Part shown: positions 22,915-33,659 of the stretch, piece after piece | Numbering within the stretch: position 1 is the stretch's first letter | Layout: each line of letters begins with the position of its first letter | Assembly (NCBI RefSeq): GCF_905147365.1 | Contig: NC_056409.1 | Span: 2,175,001-2,239,000 of the forward strand | Origin: Aricia agestis | Taxonomy: Eukaryota > Arthropoda > Insecta > Lepidoptera > Lycaenidae | Direction of reading: 5' to 3' | Length of the DNA: 64,000 bases | Notes under the pieces: generated by a model | What the model was told of the DNA's origin: nothing | The model's database searches: none | The model's input: the letters and a program-made list of their open reading frames with translations, nothing else | Translations under genes and position numbers: made by a program

Positions 22915-23465
22915 ATTGTATTTCATGAATAGACAGATATATTTGCATCAAATCTCCTACATTCAATCTACAAACATACAATAGTTATACAGATTTAAGA
23001 TGATTTGAAAAGCATAATGATCTCATAAGAAGTTTGTCAAGTGTCTGAATTCTAAAACATTCTTTGACTTCTGGCAGCTTCCAAACTAACCAGGACCAAA
23101 CTTATCAAAGTGCTTGCTACCTAGTTGCTACCCAAAAAAATCCCTCTTCAAGTATAAACTGACAATCTACGCACTTGAAATAAAGATAGCATTACACGAT
23201 GCAGTATCGGTAACTACTATCGCAAGATGTCGGACCGTAATAAAACCGAATGCCCAAACCGATCATTACTTTTATCTCGGGCTCGGCCATCGCGTAAAAA
23301 GCCTTTTTCTCGATTTGTTTTTTTTTTTACGTTGACGTCTGCGACGATGGTAAAAGTTATTGAATCCTTTTTTTGTGATAATTTGGTGTAGGAGTCACAT
23401 GTTTTTATCTTCAAATACACATTATAATTATTATTATTATACTATGCTAATAATACGAAATAAAG
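22915..23465. other. No recognised feature
   Basis: AT-rich. Overlapping open frames on both strands near 23114-23420 are not supported by any domain. Confidence 0.4.
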
Positions 23466-24425
23466 CTACGAAATCTATACTAATATTATAAAGCGGAAGA
23501 GTTTGTTAGTTTGTTTGTTTGCTTGAACTCGCTAATCTCAGAAACTCCTGGTCCGATTTGAAAAAATCTATACTAATATTATAAAGCGGAAGAGTTTGTT
23601 AGTTTGTTTGTTTGTTTGAACGCGCTAATCTCAGGAACTACCGGTCCGATTAGAAAAATTCTTTCAGTGTTAGATAGCCCATTTTTCGAGGAAGGCTATA
23701 GGCTATACTTTATCACGCTAAGACTAATAGGAGCGAAGAAATAGAGGAAAATGTGGGAAAAAACTGGGGAAAATATTTGAAAGGGCTTATCTCACAAACT
23801 ACTGGTGCAATTTTTCTGTTATTTGGCACAGATAAGAAATAGACCACGTGAAGGATCAAAGGCTTTTTTTATGGACTTATTTGTCTGTGAAATATCTAAT
23901 TTACGCGGGTGAAGCTGCGCGGAACGTTATATGGTCACGACTCACGACATCATGCGTAAACGACTGGACCCATTTTGCTGAAATTTGGTATAATCTTATA
24001 AAGATACTTTGAGTCCCGAAAAAGAACTTAGGATACATTTTGTCTCGGAAAAATGTACGGTTACTGCACAATAAACTTTTATGATTATCGTCTAAATTAT
24101 TCAATCTATTTTGATGAAATTTCAAATTTGGTATGGCAATACTTTCAGTCTCGGGAAAAGACAAGGGACATTTTTTATCCCGGAAAATATACGGTTCCCA
24201 CACAATAAACTTTTATGATTCTCGCCTAAACTATTTAATATATTTAGAGGAAATTTGATACTAATTTGAATCTAGGACAAGGAATATTTTCTGTCCCGGA
24301 AGAATGTGCGGGTCCCACACAATATGCTTTTCTGATTTGCGCGTAAACGACTCAATTGATCGATGTACGGGAACAACTATAAACTAAAGTCCACGCGCAC
24401 GAAGTCGCGGACAACAGCTAGTCTA
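23466..24425. mobile_element. RTE-tail-type repeat, start duplicated in tandem
   Basis: Begins ATCTATACTAATATTATAAA and ends GTCGCGGACAACAGCTAGT. These are the two ends of a common non-coding retroelement remnant, here on the - orientation. The first ~95 bp occur twice in tandem (23473-23567 and 23568-23660), both with GCGGAAGAGTTTGTTAGTTT. No coding sequence. Confidence 0.7.
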
Positions 24426-24750
24426 TAATAATAATTAATATGTAATCTCAAAGACATACGTAGTAAAAACTCGTTAAAGAGACGAAAATAAAATATACTT
24501 AATCAATTCTTGTTGTTTGTGTTTTGGCACATGCGATTAAAATTGTCAGTGCCCAATTTTGAAATCTTTATTTTAAATATTTAAAAATAAATTATATCAG
24601 CCAGCGCGAGGCACATTCCGTTCATAATCCTAGTGAAACCCGACGAATTTGACAGATATTGAAACCTGTTCGTTTCTTTGCAGTCGAACTACTGGTAGTT
24701 ATGTCTATTGTGCCTTGAATATAGGTAATTATACGTTGCGTTATTTGACA

Positions 24751-25012
24751 ACCTCTATGGCTCACTTGGTGGGCTGTTGGTAGCTCAAGCCGGGGTCGCA
24801 GGTTCGAATCTCGCCGAGGGAACAAAAAGTTTTCAAAGTTCCTGGGTCAGGGATGTGTACTAAATATGTGTATCTAGATCATAATAATATAATAAAAATC
24901 TTAAACAAATGTATAGTATAAAATCATTAAATATACTTCTGTTGTCTGGTACCCGTAACACAAGTCCTTTAGGTACTTAGCATGGGTCCAGACTGACGTT
25001 GTAGTCCATAGA
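24751..25012 (+). mobile_element. tRNA-derived SINE, family S3, copy a
   Basis: Head ACCTCTATGGCTCACTTGG with a degraded A box, then B box GGTTCGAATCT at 24801-24811. The tail includes TTGTCTGGTACCCGTAACAC and CCAGACTGACGT. It is more diverged than copy b at 28254. Confidence 0.85.
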
Positions 25013-25575
25013 AATTATTATAGATATTATTTTTATTATATATTTTATTAGTAACTGAATCAGACTTCTGATATCTGTTAAAAAGGTAGCTGGTAAAAAG
25101 TGCAGAAAGACAGCATTTTTACTACTATGAAACATGCATTTCCAGACACTTAAAATCATGATAAAACCCAAGAAATTCTTTCCATACAATAATAACACTC
25201 AATCAATTTATAAACATAGCCCAATATTTCACTATTTATCTACATATAAAACCATTTTCCTCTAGTTTAGACCCAATGTATACTTTACAAAACTGTAACA
25301 GCGTTAGGATCGTCCGTATACGTGGACTCGCGAGCGATCGTCTATAATCTAATCTTTTCTTTTGTGACGACGAGACCCTTCGAACTAACAATACTAACGC
25401 AATTCTCACTACTTTAACGTTAAAAATGTTGTTACAAGTAAGTAAGGTCACGTACGGATGAAAGATAACTTTTGTGTACTTAACGTGTTTGTCGTCTGTT
25501 AAAAAAGCTTCTATTTAAGTTGTTGACTGAGTTAATATAGTTTTTTGAGGTAGTCTTGTTTTTACGACGTTTTAT
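25013..25575. other. No recognised feature
   Basis: AT-rich; no gene or clear repeat seen. Open frames at 24977-25451 on the - strand lack domains. Confidence 0.4.
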
Positions 25576-26080
25576 ATTAAGGTGCGCTTATAAGGGGTAC
25601 TAAAATTGCTCAATTCCAGTCAATAGACGTCAACTATGACGTCACGACTACACCAAGCAATTTGCGGCAACGGCAACAAGCATCAATATTGCACAATACA
25701 ATATTAAGCGATATGGCGCTCCTTCATCAACTAGGCAATACTGCCCTACACGAGCGCGCCTGCGCCCTGAGAATACTGAAATCAGTATTCGCTCGCTATG
25801 GACAACATCGTTGCTCGGAAGCAAGACAGCAAGCCGCAATACAAACAAGTGCGAACGAGATACATACAATAATAATTGCTTGGAATTTCGAAGCCCATTG
25901 GATATTCGTCAATTCGTATTTGCAACATTGAGCGATATGAAATATCTGGAGCAATTAGAAGCAATATCGCCGAAGTATTTGCAGCAATTTATTGAAATTG
26001 CTCCACATTGCTCCACTAGTTGCTGCAGATCGGTCCATTCGTGTCGTCGGGCAATTATTGCAGCCGTGTAAGCGCAAGAA
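25576..26080. repeat. Possible foldback element rich in GCAAT/ATTGC motifs
   Basis: Weakly inverted ends (GGTGCGCTTATAAGG and CCGTGTAAGCGCAAG) enclose about 500 bp. The interior is crowded with ATTGC, GCAAT and CAATATTG strings in both orientations. The overlapping open frames on both strands follow from this composition. The call is tentative. Confidence 0.35.
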
Positions 26081-27535
26081 CAAAAACTTCTATTTAAACT
26101 GAGGCTTATATTAAGAATCGAATTTTGTCGGTCTGTGGTAGATTTTGGTCTGGTTTTTTCTGTTTGAGACTTGACATGATCAAGGGTATACTAATCAATT
26201 GTTCATAATCACAGCTCACTCACTTTATAAGCTTTACAAAATCGGCAAAATCTTGTACTTATATCATTTTTTTTAATCAAAAAGTGTATAAACCCAAGGT
26301 TTAACCCAAAAAAAAAAAGGTAAGTCTTTCGTTATTTTAATAATACGAGTGATAATGAAAGTGATCTCATAAGAGTAATGTAGTTATTTAATTTTGTTGT
26401 ACTTGTAACCGAGTTAGGTAGTTACGTAGTTAGGGGAGCGCCTGCGGCCGACAAACATTTATTTTCCTCCGTGTGCGGTCTTTCTCTATATTGTTAGCCG
26501 ATTGGTTTATATAACAATATTTATTATAAGTATATAAAATATATTATATTTGTAAGTTATACACATTAATATAACTTAAATATTCGAGCGATTAAATGTG
26601 TGCTAAAATAATAATTAGAAACACAAAAAGTAATTATTTTACAACACACTTTTAATTAGCGTAACGACGAATTCATTCTTTTTTGTCAACTGCATTTTTC
26701 TACTAGGTATATAGAGACGGAGTGTTCACTCCATCTCTTTAGTATGTATCTGTCACAGTCATCTAGTTGAAATTTAAATTCGCTATTTGATTGAATGACT
26801 AGCCTATTCATTGAATGGTACCATTTAATTGTAACTTTTAACGTCAAACTAACGGCTAACTCGACAAGTCTTTGACTGTAAATAGCTACATATTTTAATG
26901 AATTCGCAAGTCATTCAATCAAAAAGTAGATTCAAGTAGATGTCTGCGACATATCTATGTACTTTTCAATCAATCAATCTACTTACCATCCAATGACAAC
27001 TCCAAATTCGACGTAGATAAACTCTCTACAGGTGTACTCTCTAGTGAGTTTGGGTCACGTGCATAACACCCCTGTCCAGTAATACAATACCGGTCCGCTC
27101 TAAACTCCTGTAAGTATGGCCGGCGGGCGCGCCCGGAATACTGATATCGCCATGAAATTGTAATAAGTGATATTATTGAGTTGAAGAAGCGTCATAGAGA
27201 AGAAATGTTTTTTTTTCGGCTAAAATATGATACTTCTAGATTGCGCAGAACTGTAAGATCCCTCGGCAAGTCCCTGCGCGTGTGTGGAATAATTATCAAC
27301 AAAGTTTCATGCTATCGCTAATCTACCAAAAGCATGTCTCCGTCAACTTGTATTTAAAATTTTTAGGTCTCTAGAAAAGTACGAAAAATAGAGTACTGCT
27401 CATTTTTGCCGAAAGATCTAAAAGCTTTGTGCGGCCTATTCCTACGAAATTATTACTACTTAATTAAAGTCAACTCAAGGTTGTGCGTTTACGCTTGGCG
27501 CTTCAAACTAACGCTAACATGATACTTTAGTATAC
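26081..27535. other. No recognised gene
   Basis: About 1.45 kb with no domain or clear repeat. 26805-26960 has some repeated TCATTCAATCA-type strings. A GC-rich spot near 27120-27140 (GGCCGGCGGGCGCGCCCGG) stands out. Confidence 0.35.
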
Positions 27536-28020
27536 TACTACTAGCGACCCGCCCCGGCTTCGCACGGGTATAAAATATATAAAGCCTATGTCACTCACAA
27601 AAAATGATTAAAATCGATTCACTACTATTTAACTCTACTTCAACCGGCTCCATAACAAACAAATATAATAAGAGACATTTAAAAAATACTTCATATAAAA
27701 CCAGGCAATATTTTCACCGCATCCAAATTTCTCACCTCAGGCATACTCAAGTTAGATAGTTTATTTGTAGGTGCGACTCGCCGAAAGTGAGATAGTCCAG
27801 CGTTTGGGAGGCACGCCACGTCCGAAGACCTTTTTTAAACTTTCCTGGAGGTTTTAGTGATTATCTAAAAGTCCTGCTGAGTTAATACTCTGCCACGTGC
27901 CGAAAGTTTCAACAATTGCGGATGTTTCAACGTGCATGTTGATTTTAAAGCCTTTATTAGATTCCCTGTGAGCGTAATGCTGGTGAAACCAACTGAAATC
28001 GTCGTCTTTATTCATTCTCT
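27536..28020. mobile_element. LINE tail remnant
   Basis: Opens with ACTAGCGACCCGCCCCGGCT and TTCGCACGGGTATAAAATAT, a recurrent non-LTR end. Downstream identity fades. 28021-28253 is AT-rich and unmarked. Confidence 0.5.
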
Positions 28021-28253
28021 TTGTTTATTCTTTAAAATGTTTTTGCGGTCAATAGTTAAGGTAGTCTAAGTTTAATTTACTAATTATGTAAATGTAGAAC
28101 TCAACGAAATTAAAAATTACATATTTAAAAAATGTTATGTTAAGCTAAACTTATTAATTGTTGACAATGTGGACCTACTGAAAACAAACATATTATAATA
28201 TACTCTTTAAGAATGTAAGTTTTAACTCGAGGACCGTAGAATTGTGTGAACAT

Positions 28254-28529
28254 GACGACCTCTGTGGCTCAGTGGTGAGCGCGTTGGTAGCTCAAGCCGG
28301 GGGTCGCGGGTTTGAATCCCGCCGACGGAACAAAAAGTTCCTGGGTCATGGATGTGTATTAAATATGTGTATCATATAATAAAAATCTTAAATATATTAT
28401 GAATAGTATAAAAGTATTAAATATATTTCCGTTGTCTGGTACCCGTAACACAAGTCCTTCAGGTACTTACCACGGGGCCAGACTGACGTGGTGTGAAGCG
28501 TCCATAGATAAAAAAAAAAAAAAAAAAAC
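28254..28529 (+). mobile_element. tRNA-derived SINE, family S3, copy b
   Basis: A box TGGCTCAGTGG at 28265-28275 and B box GGTTTGAATCC at 28309-28319, properly spaced for pol III. The body ends with a CCATAGATA string and an 18-base A tail at about 28510-28527. This is the best-preserved copy of the family here. Confidence 0.9.
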
Positions 28530-28804
28530 ATGTGACTTTAAAAGTAGAAGTATATTGGAGGGATAGCGATAGGGATTCTGTACATGATTATTTCGTCTGC
28601 CCCAAAAGAAGCCAATATCGGTGGCCACCTGGATTTATGTATGAAGTGGTCAGCTCATAAATATCCAATCTGGAGATGTGTGATACATAATGCACGGGGC
28701 TCGTCGTATCTCCATTTTCAGGATAAGCGTATGTGTATTTGCTGTAACTTTTGGACGTGGTACTTATAGATACTTGTTTTTTACATAAATATTTGTAACT
28801 TCTT

Positions 28805-28935
28805 TAATAATAATAATAATCTTTATTTCATTTACAAAAAATACAGTTAAAGTACAATGATGGAAGCTACCTAGTAGGCTAACTTTGTTTTTGATTTGAA
28901 GAGTTCCAGATTTTTGAAGAATACTAAAATTAATA
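28805..28935 (-). mobile_element. LINE 3' end fragment
   Basis: AATAATAATAATAATCTTTA followed by TTTCATTTACAAAAAATACA is a typical non-LTR 3' terminus read on the opposite strand. It fades into unique sequence. 28530-28804 has no supported gene. Confidence 0.5.
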
Positions 28936-29012
28936 AGCAAAATAGCATCTTAATAGGCATGATGATTTTTTTCTTGATGGTAATTAAAGGACCTTTTCGA
29001 AATAGAAACATC

Positions 29013-29074
29013 GGTGAAACAATTACTGTGCTAGCTAAAAAACTTTCCGAGCTTTTTAGCTAGCACATTGTTTC
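29013..29074. repeat. Hairpin with ~22-bp stem
   Basis: GAAACAAT..GTGCTAGCTAAAAA pairs with TTTTTAGCTAGCAC..ATTGTTTC across a short loop (ACTTTCCGAGC). It could be a small foldback element. 29075-29370 beyond it is AT-rich and unmarked. Confidence 0.65.
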
Positions 29075-29370
29075 AAAAAAAAGAAACAATTAAAAAATCA
29101 CATAAAATAGACCTGCCTGAAATGCTCCATACAACCTGCTACTCGATTATGACGTCACCGTAGAGTAGCTTGTACGCATCGCTGGAGAACTTTGTTCGAT
29201 AGCTATATTAATTATAATATATATTAATTGCGTCTATGAAAGTAGTTTGGTAGTAGAATGGAATACAAACATTAAGAAATTTAAGTAATAAAAAAAAATT
29301 ACTCTACTTTCTAACTTTGAAGGCGCATAAAAAAATACATATGTAAGTAAGTTAAAAAGCTGTAATTTTA

Positions 29371-29587
29371 CAAACATGGGTGTACCCAGGTTCTGAGCGA
29401 GGGGGGGGCAAATCAGATTTTTATTAGCTAGGTGTTTATAAAGAATAAAAAATTAATAATGTATTGCGAACAAATGGCAAAAATTCGTTATTTTTATAGA
29501 TGAAAGTACTAGATAATATACTTAGTAGGGACGTCAATATGATCCAGGGGGGGCAGCTCCCCCCCCCCTCGGTACGCCCATGTTTAC
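29371..29587. mobile_element. Foldback MITE with G and C homopolymer runs, copy 1
   Basis: The ends CAAACATGGGTGTACC and GGTACGCCCATGTTT are inverted. Just inside lie a G9 run on the left and a C10-type run on the right, so the arms can pair. The middle shares TAGCTAGGTGTTTATAAAGA and AAATGGCAAAAATTCGTT with the related copy at 48189-48502. Confidence 0.8.
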
Positions 29588-30385
29588 AAATGTTTATTTT
29601 GTTTATTTTTATACGTGGTTTTATATTTATTTTATTTTAAAAAATCTGTTAATCTTTGACCTTGTCAACATTGATTCAGTGTCTACTTCAGCTTACCTAT
29701 ACAACCTATATTTATAGGGTTATCTATACCACAAATTACTAATAGTTACTTCGTAATAGTTTATGATATTTATACATGAGTACCCACTACCCGTGCCATA
29801 TATTCATATACCTCACACACACATGCACGCAGATATACTACATAATAAACCTCACCCTAACCTAATATTACAGTCCCCCAGGGCAGATAACTCAGCATCG
29901 TCCGTTGAAAACCTTTCAGTGGCTTACGAACCAATAATACTCAAGAAATTCTCGAAGACAGCATGTAATAAAAGGCAGATATTAACATTCGGCCGATCCT
30001 CGCCCCGGGCCATCTTATATAATATCGAATATTTGTTTTCCACCAACATAGAGTTTTATTTGGTGTAATGAACTATTGTGGTTTATGGAAGAGTTGATAA
30101 TACATGTGCATTGTATCTCCAAAATTCAACTTACTTTTTGAGTCTGCTATGATTAAATAATAAGGTGATGCTTTTGATAAGCGATTTCGTCAAAATTGAT
30201 GACAGTAAACAGATCAAGCAGCATTATTTTTAGTCACATAAACAATATTTTGATATTTAAAATAGTCAGTAAATATATTTAATGATAATTTCGCCGGTAA
30301 ACTAAATCTGATAGCGAGCGTTAGAGTATCCGCAAACGGTTAATAGCGCTAAAAGCCGTTCTTTGCTATGGAAATTCAGACTCTA
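29588..30385. other. No recognised feature
   Basis: No gene supported. The open frame at 29763-30068 has no domain. Confidence 0.4.
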
Positions 30386-30897
30386 AGAGCCAGTCCACAC
30401 AAGGTGTTCACACGGCGCGCTGCGTCGTGACAGCAGCGCGCAACGCCCCTGTAGACTGGCTCTACGCTGCGATAACTGCGTTGCGTCGACGCAGCGCTGC
30501 CGTTTGACGGCTATGCGTCAAACGTGGGAGAGCCATGCTTCGGCACGAATGGGCCGGTTCGACCGGAGAAATACCACGTTCTCACAGAAAACCGGCGTGA
30601 AACAGCGCTTGCGCTGTGTTTCGCCGAGTGAGTGAGTTTACCGGAGGCCCAATCCCCTACCCTATTCCCTTCCCTGTCCTCCCCTATTCCCTTCCCTTCC
30701 CTCTCCTATTACCCTATTCCCTCTTAAAAGGCCGGCAACGCATTTGCAGCTCTTCTGATGCTGCGAGTGTCCATGGGCGACGGATGTTGCTTTCCATCAA
30801 GTGACCCGTTTGCTCGTTTGCCCCCTTATTTCATAAAAAAAAACGGCAGCGCTGCGTCGACGCAACTCTGATGCAACGCGCCGTGTGGACTGGCTCT
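30386..30897. mobile_element. GC-rich palindromic element interrupted by a SINE
   Basis: The ends AGAGCCAGTCCACAC (30386-30400) and GTGTGGACTGGCTCT (30883-30897) are exact complements. The inner arms share GTTGCGTCGACGCAGCGCTG and CCGTTT. A family S1 SINE sits almost at the palindrome centre; the arms on either side remain complementary, so the SINE came later. Confidence 0.85.
30523..30843 (+). mobile_element. SINE family S1, copy a
   Basis: Starts GTGGGAGAGCCATGCTTCGG, then a B-box-like GGTTCGACCGG. A C/T-rich spacer of CCCTATTCCCTTCC units is followed by AAAGGCCGGCAACGC and a GCCCCCTTATTTCATAAAA end. Copies at 42343, 55853 (-) and 57560 share the layout and differ mainly in the C/T spacer length. 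Confidence 0.85.
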
Positions 30898-31267
30898 AAC
30901 CGACATTCCGCTCCGCTTAATATCACTGTTCTATATAATTATAAATGCATAATAATCTCCTGCTAAATGTAAATTAGATTAAATAGCAATTCATGTTTCA
31001 AAGATGATAATATTTTTGGCTAGATCACATTAAATAATTGATTTACAAAATATTCATATAGTTAGTAGTTACTAGCTAAGCTGAAATCCTACTTAAAAAA
31101 ATATTTACACCGCGAATAACTATTCAAGATCCGCTTGTCTCCGTCTGCCTTAAAGGAAGCGTCAGATAAACCGAGTAGGTGCTATCAGAGAATTTGACAG
31201 GCAGATGGCCGACAGGAATTTGGTCGCGTTATGTCAAACCCAGTATACAGATCACAGCTAGCCTGCT
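30898..31267. other. Unrecognised, with a P5-type fragment
   Basis: 31190-31258 carries TTTGACAGGCAGATGG, GGTCGCGTTATGTCAAACCC and GATCACAGCTAG, loosely matching the P5 repeat. No gene. Confidence 0.4.
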
Positions 31268-31539
31268 TACGGCCGTTCCCAATATTTTATCTATGTCTGG
31301 TTTTGCCCTACTAGAGATAGGAATAGCTCACAATTGACATAAAATATATGTCTCTAATGGCGGCTCTCGACATAGGCGAACGCGTTGGCCAACGCGTCTG
31401 CAGACGCGTTGGCAGTGCGCTTGCAACGGCGTTTAATTAAAAATTATTACTTATTACTTATTATAATTATCATGATTAATAATTAATAATATTTATTTAT
31501 TAAATATTTAATTTATTTTGTTTTTAGCATGTTTTTAGT

Positions 31540-31762
31540 ATATTTTGTTGTTATAGCGACAACAGATATAGGTACATAATCTGTGAAAATTTCAGAAATC
31601 TAGCTAAGTATAGCGGTTCTTGAGATACAGCCTGGAGACAGACAGACGGACAGACAGATGGACAGACAGACAGACGGACAGACAGAAATGCAGACAGACG
31701 TTGAAGTCTTGGTAATAGGGTCCCGTTTTTACCCGTTGGGTACGAAACCCTAAAAACATCGT
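31540..31762. mobile_element. LINE tail with ACAGACAG microsatellite
   Basis: GCGGTTCTTGAGATACAGCC is followed by about 60 bp of GACAGACAGACGGACAGACA repeats, then GGGTCCCGTTTTTACCC and GGGTACGAAACCCTAAAAA, a standard non-LTR 3' end. Confidence 0.75.
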
Positions 31763-31849
31763 GAGGAAAATAGAATGTCCAATAACCTTATTTTTTTTTT
31801 GCAACTTTTGATATGATTTTTGGTTCCACAGGCAGTTTTTACTCTGATA

Positions 31850-32253
31850 GGGTCTATACAGACGGACCGCATTTCAACTGCAATCCAACCGCAAATTGCA
31901 GTTCAAGTGCAGTTTGAATGCAGTCGACATGACTGCAATAGAACTGCAAACCAAATGCGCAGTCGGATTGCAGTTCAGTTGCAGTTGGCGTGCAGTCGTG
32001 TGAACCGCATACTGAGTGCATCCAAACTGCACTACTACTGATTCCATGCGCGGGAGAGCGGAGCGTGCGGGTGGGTGGGATAGTGCAGTTTGGATGCAGT
32101 CGGTATGAAGTTCACACGACTGCAGTCAACTGCAATCTGACTGCGCGTTCGGTTTGCAGTTCTATTGCAGTCGTGTCAACTGCATTCAAACTGCACTTCA
32201 ACTGCAATTTGCGGTTGGATTGCAGTTGAAATGCGGTCCGTCTGTATAGACCC
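31850..32253. mobile_element. Palindrome P4, ~185-bp arms built on TGCAGT/ACTGCA
   Basis: The ends GGGTCTATACAGACGGACCG and its complement bound about 404 bp. The arms are nearly complementary throughout; the centre of about 50 bp (32036-32085) is GC-rich. Each arm has around ten TGCAGT or ACTGCA motifs about 10-14 bp apart. Confidence 0.9.
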
Positions 32254-32662
32254 ATAGGGCCCAATAAATTTAAATGTTTTCTCGATACTCATATTGTTCG
32301 CCATTTCGTCAAGTTAGATGTTAATTCGCCACAAGAAGGAAACGTGCACTCTTCATCGCCGCTCCGGGCGAACTGATCGCGCGGCCTATGTGTGGATGGA
32401 GCGCGAAGCTTGCTACAAATGTCCTTTGATCTTTTGCCGACATTTCCGACCCGCGCAGCAAGCTCGCAGACGCGTCGGCCAACGTCTAAATACCTACGGC
32501 CAACGCGCGAACGCCCGTTCTACACATTGGGCCAACGCGTCTGCAGACGCGTTGGCCAACGCGTTCACCTATATCAAGAGCCGGCATAATGTCTAATGTG
32601 AGCTATTCCTATCTCTAGTAGGGCAAAACCAGAGATAGATCAAATATTGGGAACGGCCGTTA

Positions 32663-33274
32663 ATCGGACCAAATGACGTAGGTATCTCAAGAATAAATTT
32701 CTTCGATGGTACATGTTAACATTCCATGGCTTCTAAGGGCGTTCTTCCTGTAATGCGTGTTGTCACCCGCGCGCGGATCTGGTCTGCATGCGGGTGACCA
32801 CATGCTCCTGCTTGTCCGCATGACGGAAAAACATATATGAAATGATAGAATGCGGGCAACTTTTATGCGGACTAGATCCGCGCGGACGACGACTCGCATG
32901 GAAGGTAAAGCGCCCTGACTACTTTTAGTTTCACGAAAAGTTCAACATTACCTCTCCTTACCTTCGCTTGAAAAATTAACGGTGATTGTTTTGTTCCATC
33001 AGCGAAGTGCGTAGCCTCAGGAAATATTAACGAAACTCGCAAGGGCGCCATTTTATTCTCACATTATAACCCGGGCTGGGCGCGTCGGTTTACGGCTGTA
33101 CCCATTTTATTGTAGTTTTATTGACACACGAACAAAATTGCCAGTATATTGACCAGGTCAAGTGGCCGAGTGAAAAGATGAGCCCATAAAATATACGGTA
33201 TTTTATGATATTTCATATTTGATATATTATGCTTTTTATACGGTCTATAATATACTGGTACTGGCGTTTACAAC
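32663..33274. other. No recognised feature
   Basis: A GC-rich patch with several GCGCGGA / TCCGCG strings at 32765-32895 may be the remains of another foldback element: CGCGCGGATCTGGTCTGCATG near 32770 pairs loosely with GACTAGATCCGCGCGG near 32870. No gene. Confidence 0.4.
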
Positions 33275-33590
33275 GCTGGCTTCTCACGGCGCGTAATATC
33301 ACGAGCCATGCCGCGCCGAGCCTATTTGTACGAGCGAGCACGAGCCAACAGGCAAGTCCGCGCTACCCGTTCTCACGGCGCGTAATATCACGAGTAACTC
33401 GAGCCGCGCCTTTGAAGTTACCTACCGACTTCAATCGGATCGGATGCGCCTACTCGAGCCAGCCCGCGCCACCTCGAGCCACCCCTTCACACGGCGCGTG
33501 GCTCGAGCTGGCGCGCCGTAAGAAGCTAGCATACTATTATTAAATAATAGCTATATGCTTGCTTAGCACGGCGCGTAATATCACAAGTTT
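33275..33590. mobile_element. GC-rich foldback element plus detached terminus
   Basis: GCTGGCTTCTCACGGCGCG at the left is inverted as CGCGCCGTAAGAAGCTAGC at 33512-33530. The block CACGGCGCGTAATATCAC occurs three times, near 33285, 33375 and 33568. The interior is rich in ACTCGAGC and CGAGCCA strings. Confidence 0.7.
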
Positions 33591-33659
33591 TGTTAAGAAT
33601 AATGGCTCATATCACTTGGATTACTTCTGCACTAAGTTTAGTCCCACGGAGGACAAAAA

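Larger units (their letters stand above)
31360..32585. mobile_element. Longer P3-type element inside P2
   Basis: The left 54 bp match the left arm of 20394-20586. The right ~120 bp match its right arm and centre, the centre being in reverse orientation. The interior (31414-32463) is absent from the short copy, so the short copy may be a deletion derivative. The open frames at 32318-32596 follow from the GC-rich arm. Confidence 0.75.
31268..32662. mobile_element. Nested stack of palindromic elements (P2 outer)
   Basis: The two halves of a P2 element (31269-31359 and 32586-32662) flank a P3-type element (31360-31413 and about 32464-32585). That element in turn holds a LINE tail and palindrome P4 (31850-32253). 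The intact P2 form is at 53012-53175, which shows where it was opened. TAATG occurs on both sides of the P3 insertion (31355-31359 and about 32588-32592), consistent with a short target duplication. Confidence 0.85.

Noticed and set aside
24751..28320. tRNA genes from A/B boxes at 24.75, 28.26, 36.0, 42.57 and 5.5 kb
   Set aside because: Each is the head of a longer dispersed SINE with shared tail and, in three cases, target duplications; the acceptor stems do not close as in real tRNAs.
29013..29074. microRNA precursor
   Set aside because: The stem is short and nearly perfect with a GCTAGC palindrome; a small foldback element is more likely, and there is no expression evidence.
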